64,000 nucleotides of DNA from UBA6663 sp044226485 (lineage in GTDB: Bacteria > Chloroflexota > Anaerolineae > Anaerolineales > UBA6663): the NCBI GenBank assembly GCA_044226485.1, contig JBGAGY010000012.1, positions 62,001 to 126,000 of the forward strand, in the 5' to 3' direction. Numbering within the stretch: the stretch's first letter is position 1; every line of letters starts with the position of its first letter. Positions 43,929 through 52,601 of this stretch are shown here, one piece after another. A program made the position numbers and the translations under genes. Below the pieces are notes generated by a model. That model saw nothing but the letters and a program-made list of their open reading frames with translations, made no database searches and was not told the DNA's origin.

Positions 43929-45206
43929 TCAACCCAATCGATCGACGAGACGGAAATATACCGACAGCGCCGGCAGGAACCACGGCCGGCCGTCGTACAG
44001 GCCGAGCGGCGCGTTCGGAAACGTGATCTCGGTGAAGGGGTTCTCGACGGCTTCGCCGGCCAGGCTGGCGCCCATGCGAGTGCCCAGGTACGTCGCCAGC
44101 GCGACGCCGTGGCCGGCATAGCCGAGCGCGTAGTGCAGGCCGTCCATCTCGCCGGCGTGCGGCATCTCGTCGAAGGCGAAGTCGAGCGTGCCGCCCCAGA
44201 CGTGCGTGACCTCCGCGCCCCCCGTCTGCGGGAAGAGCCTGACGAGATCCTGCTTGAGGATGGACGCGCTCTCGCGCACGGTCTGCGGCGTCTCGGGGAA
44301 GAAACCGGCGCGCCCGCCGAAGAGCATGCGGTTGTCGGCCGACAGCCTGTAGTAGTGCAGGAACTGATTGGAGTCGAACACGGCCCGCCGATGCGGGATC
44401 AGAGCCAGCGCGACCTCGGCAGGCAGCGGATCGGTGGAGATGATGTACGAGCCGAACGGCACGAGGCGTTTCTGAAAGGCCGGCGTCACGGCGCCGGTAT
44501 AGCCGCTCGTCGCCACGAAGACATGCTCGGCCAACAACGCCCCGCGCCGCGTGATCACGCGCCAGCGCCCGCCCTCGCGCGCCAGTTTGTCGACGGCCGC
44601 CTGATCGAACAGCTTCGCGCCGTGTCGACGCGCCGCTTCAGCGAGGCCGGCCGTGTAGCGCGCGGGGTTGACCGTGGCGCTGCGCTCGTCGAGGATCGCG
44701 CCGTGGTAGGCGTCGGTGCCGAGTTCGGCCGCAAGCTGGTCGCGTGTGAGCAGTTCGACGCGATGGCCGAAGTGTTGCTCGAGCGCGGCCGCGCCCTCGA
44801 TGAAGCCCGGGAAGTGCCCCAACTTGGCGGCCACTTCAAGATGACCCGAGCGGACGAAGTCGCAGTCGATGCCCTCGGTCGTCGTGATCCGCTCGACGTC
44901 ATCCATCGCCTGCAGCGACGCGTCGAACATGCGCTTCGCGAGATCGCGGCCGTAGCGCTTGATCAACAACTCGGGTCCGGCATGCAAGCCGGTGAGCACC
45001 TGCCCGCCGTTGCGCGAGCTGGCGCCCCAACCGAGCGAATGGGTCTCGAGCACGGCCACACGCAGACCGCGACGGGCCAGTTCGAGCGCGGCGCTCAGGC
45101 CGGTGATGCCTGCGCCAATCACGGCCACGTCGAAAGCTCCGCCCGGCGGCTCAGCCTCGCCAGCCGGAAACGCGACAGTGTCCCACCAGTAAGGCGTTTC
45201 GTTCAT
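43929..45206 (-). CDS. FAD-dependent oxidoreductase, gamma-glutamylputrescine oxidase (PuuB)-like
   Basis: 425 aa. FAD motif VAVIGAGITGLSAALELARRG, then LGWGASSRNGGQVLTGLHAG (typical of the PuuB/DAO family), and a C-terminal FAD contact LHYALGYAGHGVALATYLG. The N-terminal NETPYWWDT segment also fits PuuB-like proteins. It would oxidise an amine or amino acid with release of H2O2 and ammonia. No puuA/C/D gene is nearby, so the substrate is open. I start at 45206; an ATG five codons earlier is possible. A heptad array lies between it and the divergent ABC gene. Confidence 0.87.
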   Translation of the reverse strand: MNETPYWWDTVAFPAGEAEPPGGAFDVAVIGAGITGLSAALELARRGLRVAVLETHSLGWGASSRNGGQVLTGLHAGPELLIKRYGRDLAKRMFDASLQAMDDVERITTTEGIDCDFVRSGHLEVAAKLGHFPGFIEGAAALEQHFGHRVELLTRDQLAAELGTDAYHGAILDERSATVNPARYTAGLAEAARRHGAKLFDQAAVDKLAREGGRWRVITRRGALLAEHVFVATSGYTGAVTPAFQKRLVPFGSYIISTDPLPAEVALALIPHRRAVFDSNQFLHYYRLSADNRMLFGGRAGFFPETPQTVRESASILKQDLVRLFPQTGGAEVTHVWGGTLDFAFDEMPHAGEMDGLHYALGYAGHGVALATYLGTRMGASLAGEAVENPFTEITFPNAPLGLYDGRPWFLPALSVYFRLVDRLG

Positions 45207-45226
45207 GCCGGGATGATACATGATGT

Positions 45227-45394
45227 GCGAGGCGCGAGGGGCGAAGGGCGAGGGGCGAAGGGCGAGGGGCGAAGGGCGAAGGGCGAGGGGCGAAGGGCGA
45301 TAACGCTACCGCGCCTCGCGCCTCGCTCCTCGCCCCTCGCGCCTCGCCCCTCGCCCCTCGCTCATCTCGCCTCGCCCCTCGTTCCTCACCCCTC
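45227..45394. repeat. Family C heptad array: giant inverted repeat
   Basis: Ten consecutive heptamers GCGARGG run from 45227 to 45296 without any indel. After 14 nt, twelve complementary heptamers (GCSCCTC and variants) run from 45311 to 45394. The halves can form a stem of about 70 bp. It fills the gap between the divergent PuuB-like and ABC genes, right up to the ABC promoter. Confidence 0.95.
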
Positions 45395-45400
45395 TGTTTG

Positions 45401-45406
45401 TACAAT
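45401..45406 (+). promoter_or_regulatory. -10 box directly before the ABC exporter gene
   Basis: TACAAT ends 6 nt before the ATG at 45413. The -35 region would fall in the heptad array and shows no consensus. Confidence 0.55.
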
Positions 45407-45412
45407 ACCCGG

Positions 45413-47188
45413 ATGCCTATCGATTCGACTCACCTCCTGGAGGGGCGCTACCGCGGCGCGAACCCGGTGGCGACTCTGCTGCAGGTCTTTCGGCCGGATG
45501 GAGGGCACCTGGCGTTGGCGGTGCTCTTTTTTGTTCTCAAGCACAGCCCGGTCTGGGTGCTGCCGTGGATGACGGCCCACATCATCGATCTGCTCAACCG
45601 GCCCGGCGGCGCGGACTGGCCGGCGCTGGGCTGGTCGGCCGGGATCCTGGCCGTGATCATCGCCCAGAACGTGCCGTCGGCGGTCGTGTACGTGCGCCAG
45701 CTGAGCATCGCGGTGCGCAACGCCGAGTTGCGCTTGCGCTCGGCCATCGTGCGCCGGCTGCAGCACCTGTCGATCGGCTACTACACGCGCCAGAGCGCCG
45801 GCGTCTTGCAGACCAAACTGGTGCGCGACGTCGAGGCCATCGAGCAGGTGACGCGCCAGCTCTTCGAAGCTGGCCTCTCGACGACGACCAATATGATCGC
45901 TGCCGTGATCGTGACGGCCATGCGCGCGCCGGGCTTCCTGCTGTTCTTCGTGGTGGCGGCTCCGCTGGCGGTGCTGCTCGTGCGCCGGCTGCGACGCCCG
46001 ATGGAGCGGCGCAACTCGGAGTTCCGCCGCCAGGTCGAACGGATGTCGGCGCAGCTGATGGAGATCACGAGCCTGGTGCCCGTCACCCGCGCGCACTCGC
46101 TCGAAGACGTCGAGATCGCTCGGGCCGATGCCCAGCTGGCCGAAGTGCGCGCCGCAGGCCTCGAGCTCGACGGCATCAACGCGCTCTTCGGCGCGTCAGG
46201 CTGGGTGCTGCTGCAGTTGTTCTCGGTGCTCTGTCTGGTGACGGCTGCCGCCATGTACTGGACCCAATGGCTGCCGATCACGCTCGGCGACGTCGTCATG
46301 CTGACGACGTACTTCACCTCGATCACAAACGCGCTGCTCGGCCTCGTGTCGCTGCTCCCGAGCATCTCGCGCGGGCTCGAGTCGGTGCGCTCGATCGGCG
46401 AGGTGCTCGAGAGCCCGGACCTCGAGCAGAACGAGGGCAAAGTGCGCGTCGGCGACGTGCGCGGCGCCTATCGCTTCGAGGATGTGTCGTTTTCGTATCC
46501 CGAGGGCGAGGCTGCGGCGCTGCACGGGTTCACACTCGACGTGTGGGCCGGCGAGGTCATCGCCCTGGTCGGCCCGTCTGGCGCCGGCAAGTCGACGGTG
46601 CTGAGCATGGTCATCGGCTTCGTGCGGCCGAGCCGCGGCAGGCTGCTGCTCGACGGCCGCGACATGAACGAGCTTGACCTGCGCAGCGTGCGGCGCGGGC
46701 TGTCGGTCGTGCCGCAGGACACGATCCTGTTTCACGGCACCATCCGCGACAACGTCGCTTACGGCGCGCCAGGCCTCGATGACCGGCGCATCTGGAGCGC
46801 GCTCGACTCGGCCAACGCCGCCGAGTTCGTCAGGGAGCTGCCGCAGGGGCTCGACACACGCGTCGGCGAGCGCGGCGCGCGGCTGTCGGGCGGACAGAAG
46901 CAGCGCCTGGCCATCGCGCGCGCCATCCTGCGCGACCCGCGCGTCCTCATCCTCGACGAAGCGACCTCGGCCCTCGACACGGCTTCCGAACGGCTCGTGC
47001 AGGAAGCGCTCGGCCGGCTCTTTGCCGGGCGCACGACCTTCATCGTCGCGCACCGTCTCTCAACGATTCGCCACGCGCACCGCATCGTCGTCCTCGATCA
47101 CGGTCGTATCCAACAGGTCGGATCGCATGATGCTCTGATCGCGCAGCCCGGGCTCTACCAGACCCTCGCCCAAACGCAACTACGCTGA
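45413..47188 (+). CDS. ABC exporter, fused permease and ATPase
   Basis: 591 aa half-transporter. Membrane domain (about 25-315) has six helices. ATPase domain (about 345-585): Walker A GPSGAGKST, Q-loop VPQDTILF, signature LSGGQKQRLAIARA, Walker B VLILDEATSALD, and H-loop VAHRLST. It acts as a homodimer or with an unseen partner to export lipid, drug or peptide; the substrate is unknown. It stands alone with its own promoter and terminator; the start has no ribosome-binding site, in line with a leaderless mRNA. Confidence 0.95.
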   Translation: MPIDSTHLLEGRYRGANPVATLLQVFRPDGGHLALAVLFFVLKHSPVWVLPWMTAHIIDLLNRPGGADWPALGWSAGILAVIIAQNVPSAVVYVRQLSIAVRNAELRLRSAIVRRLQHLSIGYYTRQSAGVLQTKLVRDVEAIEQVTRQLFEAGLSTTTNMIAAVIVTAMRAPGFLLFFVVAAPLAVLLVRRLRRPMERRNSEFRRQVERMSAQLMEITSLVPVTRAHSLEDVEIARADAQLAEVRAAGLELDGINALFGASGWVLLQLFSVLCLVTAAAMYWTQWLPITLGDVVMLTTYFTSITNALLGLVSLLPSISRGLESVRSIGEVLESPDLEQNEGKVRVGDVRGAYRFEDVSFSYPEGEAAALHGFTLDVWAGEVIALVGPSGAGKSTVLSMVIGFVRPSRGRLLLDGRDMNELDLRSVRRGLSVVPQDTILFHGTIRDNVAYGAPGLDDRRIWSALDSANAAEFVRELPQGLDTRVGERGARLSGGQKQRLAIARAILRDPRVLILDEATSALDTASERLVQEALGRLFAGRTTFIVAHRLSTIRHAHRIVVLDHGRIQQVGSHDALIAQPGLYQTLAQTQLR

Positions 47189-47198
47189 AGAGGGACTC

Positions 47199-47256
47199 CC
47201 CGAAACAAGAAGAGCCGGAGGTCGATCGCTTGACCTCCGGCTCTTCCTGTTTCGGG
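47199..47256. terminator. Bidirectional intrinsic terminator between the ABC and galE genes
   Basis: Arms 47199-47223 and 47232-47256 pair over 25 bp with one mismatch, loop of 8 nt. T-rich arms (CTCTTCCTGTTTC and CTCTTCTTGTTTC) follow the GC stem in both directions, serving both convergent genes. Confidence 0.88.
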
Positions 47257-47275
47257 CGGTAGAGCCCCTTGACTC

Positions 47276-48265
47276 TTATTTGAGGCTGCTGTGCCACTTC
47301 CAGGCGTGGGCGATGATCGCCTCGAGGCCGAACTGCGGCGTCCAGCCGAGCAGCGTGCGAGCCTTGGTGTTGTCGGCGTAGATGGCCACGGGGTCGCCGG
47401 CGCGGCGGCCGACGATCTCGGCCGGCACGGGGCGCCCGCTGACCCGCTCTGTGACGTCGATGATCTGTTTGACCGACGTGCCCTCGCCGGTGCCGACGTT
47501 GAAGACGTCGGATCGATCCTCGCGGGCCATGAAATCGAGGGCGCGCACATGCGCATCGGCGAGATCGACGACGTGGATGTAGTCGCGGATGCAGGTGCCG
47601 TCGGGCGTCGGGTAGTCGTCGCCGAAGACCTGGATCTTGGGCCGGCGCCCGAGCGTGGCCTCCATGACGACCGGGATCAGGTTGGCCGACAGCGCCGGCT
47701 CTTCGCCGATCAGGCCGTCGGGCGACGCCCCGGCCGCGTTGAAGTAGCGCAGGCTGACGTAGCGGATGGCGTGGCGCTTGTCGAACCAGTCCATCACCTG
47801 CTCGCACATCAGCTTGGTGTGCGCGTAGACCGACTCGGGCCCGACCGGGAAGCTCTCGTCGACGGGCAGACGCTGCGGCGTGCCGTAGACCGAGCAGGAG
47901 CCCGAGAAGACGATGCGATTGACGCCGGCGCGCTGCATCGAGTCGAGCAGGCGGTTGGTTCCGGCGACGTTGTTCTCGAAGTACTTGGCGGGCTTGAGCA
48001 TCGACTCGCCCGCGTTCTTCCAGGCGGCGAAGTGGATGACGGCGTCGACCTGCCGTGTAGCGAAGACGGCGTCGAGCGCCGGCGTGTCGTTGATGTCGAC
48101 CTGTGCGAACGAAACGTCGCCTTCGCGCTTGAGTTTGTCGATCGTCTCGGCCTTGCTCGTCGCCAGATTGTCGACGATGGTGACGCGTTCGCCACGCGCC
48201 AGCAGCGCGCGCACGGTGTGAGCGCCGATGTATCCCGCGCCGCCGGTGACCAGGATGTTAGCCAT
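47276..48265 (-). CDS. galE: UDP-glucose 4-epimerase
   Basis: 329 aa, usual length. NAD motif LVTGGAGYIGAHTV, VDNLATSK, then HFAAWKNAGES (where HFAAxxxxGES is typical), FSGSCSVYG with the catalytic Ser, and YAHTK with the catalytic Tyr-Lys pair. RYFNAAGA and the CIRDYIHVVDLADAH segment confirm GalE. It interconverts UDP-glucose and UDP-galactose for surface polysaccharide or galactose use. A family A hairpin separates it from the sugar kinase gene upstream, transcribed in the same direction. A GAGGGG ribosome-binding site is present. Confidence 0.95.
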   Translation of the reverse strand: MANILVTGGAGYIGAHTVRALLARGERVTIVDNLATSKAETIDKLKREGDVSFAQVDINDTPALDAVFATRQVDAVIHFAAWKNAGESMLKPAKYFENNVAGTNRLLDSMQRAGVNRIVFSGSCSVYGTPQRLPVDESFPVGPESVYAHTKLMCEQVMDWFDKRHAIRYVSLRYFNAAGASPDGLIGEEPALSANLIPVVMEATLGRRPKIQVFGDDYPTPDGTCIRDYIHVVDLADAHVRALDFMAREDRSDVFNVGTGEGTSVKQIIDVTERVSGRPVPAEIVGRRAGDPVAIYADNTKARTLLGWTPQFGLEAIIAHAWKWHSSLK

Positions 48266-48297
48266 GGGTGTTTCCCCTCTCTATCTGACCACAGACT

Positions 48298-48368
48298 GAC
48301 GAATGACGAAGGACGGATGATGAAGGTCGTCTCACACAACCTTCGTCATCCGTCCTTCGTCATTCGTC
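48298..48368. repeat. Family A heptad hairpin between the sugar kinase and galE
   Basis: Arms 48298-48327 and 48339-48368 pair over 30 bp with one mismatch; the units are GACGAAT/GACGAAG-type heptamers. It begins 2 nt after the sugar kinase stop codon. Confidence 0.92.
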
Positions 48369-48370
48369 GC

Positions 48371-49813
48371 CTAAGCATACAACAGGGTAAGCGAGCCGAA
48401 CTCCGCAGCGCCCACCGACGTGCCCGAGAGCACGATCGGTGTGTGACCCGTCTCGGCCGCATAGCGGGCCGTCACGCGTTCGACGGCCGGGAGGGCGCCG
48501 CGCCGGCCGAGCACCGCGACGGTGCCGCCGCTGCCTCCGCCCGTGATCTTCGCGCCGAACAGCCCGACGCCCAACTCCTCGCGGACGAGTTCGACAAGCC
48601 TGTCGGTCCCGGCGCTGCCAAGGCCGCAGGCGCTGTAGCTGGCATGCGAGGCATACATCAACTCGCCAAGTTCGCAGCCAACGGTTTCGGTGAACGGCCG
48701 TTGCAGTAACTCGCGGAACCGCTGAACGCGGTCGTGTTCGAGGATGGGATGTTCGGTCGGCACGCGGATGGCGTAGCGCAGCTCAGGCTGGATCGACGTG
48801 ACCCGGTCGGTGAAGCCGCCGTAGCGGGCCAGGAACTCTGAGCCTGCCATCGACACCGGCACACGATCGCGGTATTGAGCGGCCCATGTCTCAGGGCGCA
48901 TGTTGGCCAGATAGCCCTGCCAGTACGGATCCTGAACCGTCACCCGGCCCGGCCCGCCCGGCTGAACCGGAAGCGCCGCGAGGTCGGCGACGATGCGATA
49001 GCCCATGAAGGCGCCCACGCGCACGGCGCCGTAGTCGCTGCCGCTGACCGCGTGCCGCAGACCCGAGTCGATGCCCCAGACCTCGAGCTCGTCGGGCAAC
49101 GCCACGACCGGCTGCAGTTCGGCGGGCTGGCACAACAAGGCCATCAACGTCCCGGCCTGTCCGGCGACAGCGGTCATCTGATCCATCACGCCGCACGGCG
49201 CGCCGACCACGAGGTTCTCGACCTCCTGGCACCACAGCGCCAGATCGCGCGGCGCGACGTCGAGGCCGAAAGCGCCGAGGATGGCGCGCATGGTCGCGAC
49301 CTCGATCGCGGCCGATGAACTGACGCCCTTGCCGACGGGCACATACGAGTCGAGCCAGATCATCAGACCGCGCTCGGGCCGCCAACCCAGTCGGTGATGC
49401 AACACCACGATCGTGCCCGCCACATAGGCGGCCCAATGCGATTGCGGATGCAGAGCGAAAAGCTCACGGGCCCTGTCGTAGGGCAAGGGGCCGGCCTCCG
49501 GCGCCAGATCAGCCAGCGTGAAAGTTGCCTTCGGGGCGGCATCGATCACGCGCGCCTGTGTGGTGGCGACCTCGACGGTGGGCCTGTCGTGAAGTTGCAC
49601 GGCGGTGAACGCAGCAACGGCCAACGGCATCTGCAGAACCAGCGAGCCAGAGTAGTCGGCGATGCCGCCCATTAAGTCGAGGCGCCCGGGAGCGCGCGCC
49701 AGGGTGATGGGCTCCGCTGGGTTGAACCCATTGACATGGGCATTGAGGTCATTCAGAAAACGGTTGAGGTCCGGCGCTGCTTCCGCCGGCGGGTTCGTTA
49801 CAGTCCAGGTCAT
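48371..49813 (-). CDS. GHMP sugar kinase, L-arabinokinase/galactokinase-like
   Basis: 480 aa. The sugar-binding motif reads ARAPGRLDLMGGIADYSGSLVLQMP; GGIADYSGSLVLQMP is what I recall from the kinase domain of plant L-arabinokinase, whereas galactokinase has GEHTDYNxG. The ATP motif is VPVGKGVSSSAAIEVA and motif 3 is AKITGGGSGGTVAVLG. It should phosphorylate C1 of L-arabinose or galactose; galE next door makes galactose possible. Start is uncertain: ATG at 49813 (weak ribosome-binding site) or a GTG at 49834, 7 nt after a TAGAAT box. Confidence 0.87.
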   Translation of the reverse strand: MTWTVTNPPAEAAPDLNRFLNDLNAHVNGFNPAEPITLARAPGRLDLMGGIADYSGSLVLQMPLAVAAFTAVQLHDRPTVEVATTQARVIDAAPKATFTLADLAPEAGPLPYDRARELFALHPQSHWAAYVAGTIVVLHHRLGWRPERGLMIWLDSYVPVGKGVSSSAAIEVATMRAILGAFGLDVAPRDLALWCQEVENLVVGAPCGVMDQMTAVAGQAGTLMALLCQPAELQPVVALPDELEVWGIDSGLRHAVSGSDYGAVRVGAFMGYRIVADLAALPVQPGGPGRVTVQDPYWQGYLANMRPETWAAQYRDRVPVSMAGSEFLARYGGFTDRVTSIQPELRYAIRVPTEHPILEHDRVQRFRELLQRPFTETVGCELGELMYASHASYSACGLGSAGTDRLVELVREELGVGLFGAKITGGGSGGTVAVLGRRGALPAVERVTARYAAETGHTPIVLSGTSVGAAEFGSLTLLYA

Positions 49814-49841
49814 CGTGTCTATCGTCCTTGTCACCGGCGAC

Positions 49842-49847
49842 ATTCTA
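49842..49847 (-). promoter_or_regulatory. -10 box upstream of the GHMP kinase
   Basis: TAGAAT on the minus strand, 7 nt before an in-frame GTG at 49834. The nearest ATG upstream of 49813 overlaps this box and so cannot be the start. Confidence 0.45.
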
Positions 49848-49975
49848 GCCCAGCGCGCAACTCCGGCGCGATCCTGACCTTGGACCTACCCCAAATGGCA
49901 AGAAAGCCCAAAAAACAGCGGCAATTGGCGCAAACGTCCGGTCCCCGCAACCCGTTGTTATGGTGGATAGAGGGA

Positions 49976-51010
49976 TCAAGCAACCGGCAACAGGCCATGG
50001 CGCGCCAGCCCGCCCCGCAGCGCGGGCTCGACCGAGCTTCGCAGGGCAGCGTTGGCATAGCCCACCCAGGCGATGTCCGCGTCGACGTCCAGCGGCGCGC
50101 GCAGACTCTGACCCTGCGCGTCGGCGACGATCACACCATGCGCGCGCGCGACGAGTTCGCTGCTCAGATCGTAAGGATGGCAGCACAGGCCGCGTGTGTT
50201 CTGCTGCGCCCACACCAACGGGCGTAGGTCGGCGACCCAGCGATCGTGTCCGGCCATCAGCTCGTAGAGCTGGCCGCCGGTGCAGATGTACTGGTCCTCG
50301 AAGGCATGCACGCGGTTCGGGGGTGGCGGCCCGAGCAGCTCAGCCACGATCTCGTCGTCTATCGTCGCCAGCACGCCGCGCGTGCCGGGAAAGAACCGGC
50401 TGATGTTGCCGAAGCCCTGCGCGATGGTCGTCGCGCCCGTCGGTCGCACGACGAGCGGCAGGGAGGCTCGCTGGATCCGATCCCAGCGCTCGCTGCCCTT
50501 GATGAACCCACCTTCCGGCAGGGCTCGCGCCCAGAGGCTGTCGCTCAAATGCTGCTTGATCAGCGGGATCTCGGTCTGCAGTGCCAGCGTGACATCGGCC
50601 AGCGTCGTGGCTTCGCCGATGTTGGGGGCAACGCCGGTCAGGATCCAGCCCGGGCGTTTCTGATACATGAGTCCGCGCGTGCCGTCGATCGGATCGACGA
50701 TGATGCGCACCACGGCGGCGGCCGGATCGTGCCCGGGCGTCAACACCGCGCGGCCGTCGACGCCAAGCCCCTCGGCGATCAGCACCATCGGCCAGCGCCG
50801 GGCCAGGATCTCGAATTCGCTCAGCAACGCTTCCTCGGAGACCCGGTCGATGGCGAAGATCGTGTCGCCGGCGTCTTCGCCGACGGGCTGGGCCATGAGG
50901 TCCACGGCCGTGCTCTCGCACGCCGCGATCACGGTGTCGCGGATGTGAGCGTGGATCTCGCGTAACGCCTCGAGCAGAGCTTCGGGTTCGGGGATGAATG
51001 AAGGGGGCAC
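49976..51010 (-). CDS. Inositol-monophosphatase-family protein
   Basis: 344 aa. Metal-binding motif IIVDPIDGTRGLMY fits IMPase (WxDPxDGTxxF), with AIDRVSEEALLSEF as the first helix and a late ADIAWVGYANAALR in place of the usual WDxAA. It is longer than IMPase (about 260 aa), so it may be a distinct phosphatase. I take the GTG at 51010 as the start: the ATG three codons earlier lies inside TATAATG, the -10 box, and could not be in the mRNA. The mRNA would be leaderless. Confidence 0.82.
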   Translation of the reverse strand: MPPSFIPEPEALLEALREIHAHIRDTVIAACESTAVDLMAQPVGEDAGDTIFAIDRVSEEALLSEFEILARRWPMVLIAEGLGVDGRAVLTPGHDPAAAVVRIIVDPIDGTRGLMYQKRPGWILTGVAPNIGEATTLADVTLALQTEIPLIKQHLSDSLWARALPEGGFIKGSERWDRIQRASLPLVVRPTGATTIAQGFGNISRFFPGTRGVLATIDDEIVAELLGPPPPNRVHAFEDQYICTGGQLYELMAGHDRWVADLRPLVWAQQNTRGLCCHPYDLSSELVARAHGVIVADAQGQSLRAPLDVDADIAWVGYANAALRSSVEPALRGGLARHGLLPVA

Positions 51011-51017
51011 GCGCGTC

Positions 51018-51023
51018 ATTATA
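51018..51023 (-). promoter_or_regulatory. -10 box of the IMPase-family gene
   Basis: A perfect TATAAT on the minus strand, 7 nt before the GTG at 51010. Confidence 0.65.
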
Positions 51024-51143
51024 CGGGCGCGTGAGCAGGCACGTGCGCGGGATCAACCTTGGATCACGGCCGCGGGATCGGCGGCCCCCTATAACGCCGA
51101 CCGGTCGAGTGGGCACGGCGGCGCGGTCGCACAGGGGCCGATC

Positions 51144-51578
51144 CTACGCGGCACGCCAACGCTGCGTGGTCGCCTGCGGGCCATACTGCTTCATAAAGGC
51201 TTCTTCGACGCTCAACACGAACACGATGTAACGCTCTTCGGGTGTGTACGGAGAGGCAGCCATCGCCTCGGCGCGGTCGACGGGATCCAGCGTGCGGCTG
51301 GCGCGCCCGCGCACCCAGAACTCGCCGTTCCCGCCGCTCGAGTTCTCGACCGAGCAATGCAGGGCGTAGCGACCATCGCGCTCGAGCTCGCGGCCCTTGG
51401 GCGAGGTCGGTTCCATGAACAAGAACAGCCGATCGCCGACGATCGGCGTCACCGGGTGGACGCGCGGGCCGCCGTCCTCTCGCAACGTCGCGAGGTAAGC
51501 GACTTCGCTCTTGAAACGCGTCAGCCCGTAGGCCGCGAGTTCGGGGGCCTGTTGCGCGAGGTCCTTCCAGGTCGTCAT
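51144..51578 (-). CDS. Pyridoxamine-5'-phosphate-oxidase-like FMN-binding protein
   Basis: 144 aa. The split-barrel fold shows as SEVAYLATLREDGGPRVHPVTPIVGDRLFLFMEPTSPKGRELERDGRYALHC. Such small proteins bind FMN or F420 and reduce or oxidise small molecules; the substrate is unknown. Start at 51578: TGGAGA lies 8 nt upstream of this ATG, but only 1 nt from the ATG two codons earlier. It ends 121 nt before the IMPase-family start. Confidence 0.85.
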   Translation of the reverse strand: MTTWKDLAQQAPELAAYGLTRFKSEVAYLATLREDGGPRVHPVTPIVGDRLFLFMEPTSPKGRELERDGRYALHCSVENSSGGNGEFWVRGRASRTLDPVDRAEAMAASPYTPEERYIVFVLSVEEAFMKQYGPQATTQRWRAA

Positions 51579-51644
51579 GGGCATTCTCCAGGGAACATGA
51601 TCGTGTGCGAGTCGGAGTTGAAGAACTCTATCGCGTTGCGGCTC

Positions 51645-52574
51645 TTAGGCATTCCACCAGCGCAGCACCCTGAGCGCGCGCAGCGTGTTCCAGCGGCTCG
51701 GCTCGCGGCCGCCTTCCATATCGAAGAAGCGCAAGCCGCTGTGGCGATGTTGGACGGGCCATAACCCGTCTGCGCGCTGCTTGGCCTCGAGGAGCGCGAT
51801 TGCGTCAGCAGCCCGCGGATCGCGCTGAGCATCGGCGCGCTGGAAGTAGTCGAGACCTCGCAGGACGTCGAAGTGCCAGCGATGCGGGTGCGACAGCTCG
51901 GTGAAGACCGGGTTGATCACCTTCCCGGTGTGGTCCGACTTGAAGAACCGATGCATCAGCACGAACTCGAAGGCGCGCGCCTCGGCCGCGAGGATGTCGG
52001 CGCGTCGGCGCTTGAGCCCGCACTCCAGGGCCGTGCGCAACCCTTCGAGCACGTTGAAGGTCGTGTGCAGCGAGCTGTGGACGACGCCCTTCTCTTTGCG
52101 GCTGCGGCAGTTCCAGCCGCCGTCAGACATCTGGTTCTCGAGCAGGTGGTCGACGATCGGATTGAGACGGCTCTTCATCTCGCCGAAGTACGCGCCGATC
52201 TCGAGCATCATGCCGACCACACACAGATCCTGGCGCGCGAGCGCGCGCTCGAAGGCCTCATCGTCGTCACCGCCGAGCATGCCGTGGGCCAGTTGATGCG
52301 AGCCGCGGTGGGCGGCGGCGTTGTCGCTGGGCAGGCCGAGGTGATGGAGTTCGAGCAGCGTGTAGGTGGTGGACGTCCACTTCGGCGAGTAGAGCCCGCC
52401 GCCCCAGCCGCCGTTGCGTTCCTGTTTGGCAAGGTACCGGGCGCCCCAGCCGGTCGTCGCCGTGAGCTTCTGCTCGGCCTTCCAACGTCGCTCAGGCGCG
52501 TCGAGCAGGTCGCGCTGCGTTTGCCAGCGGATGGCAGGGTCGCCTTCCAGCAGCCACGCAATCGGGTCGTCCAT
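51645..52574 (-). CDS. Terpenoid-cyclase-like alpha/alpha-toroid protein
   Basis: 309 aa. It has prenyltransferase/squalene-cyclase-type repeats: LAKQERNGGWGGGLYSPKW, ENQMSDGGWNCR and LEAKQRADGLWPVQ are QW-like motifs. The acidic DxDD motif of true squalene-hopene cyclases is absent. It is half the length of those enzymes, so it is more likely a binding or different enzymatic toroid. It starts 27 nt downstream of the dehalogenase-like gene, in the same direction. Confidence 0.75.
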   Translation of the reverse strand: MDDPIAWLLEGDPAIRWQTQRDLLDAPERRWKAEQKLTATTGWGARYLAKQERNGGWGGGLYSPKWTSTTYTLLELHHLGLPSDNAAAHRGSHQLAHGMLGGDDDEAFERALARQDLCVVGMMLEIGAYFGEMKSRLNPIVDHLLENQMSDGGWNCRSRKEKGVVHSSLHTTFNVLEGLRTALECGLKRRRADILAAEARAFEFVLMHRFFKSDHTGKVINPVFTELSHPHRWHFDVLRGLDYFQRADAQRDPRAADAIALLEAKQRADGLWPVQHRHSGLRFFDMEGGREPSRWNTLRALRVLRWWNA

Positions 52575-52601
52575 GGCAATCTCCTCGACCGGACGCTGAG
52601 G

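Noticed and set aside
51011..51019. ATG at 51019 as start of the IMPase-family gene
   Set aside because: The ATG is part of the TATAATG -10 box; the GTG at 51010 lies at the expected transcription start.
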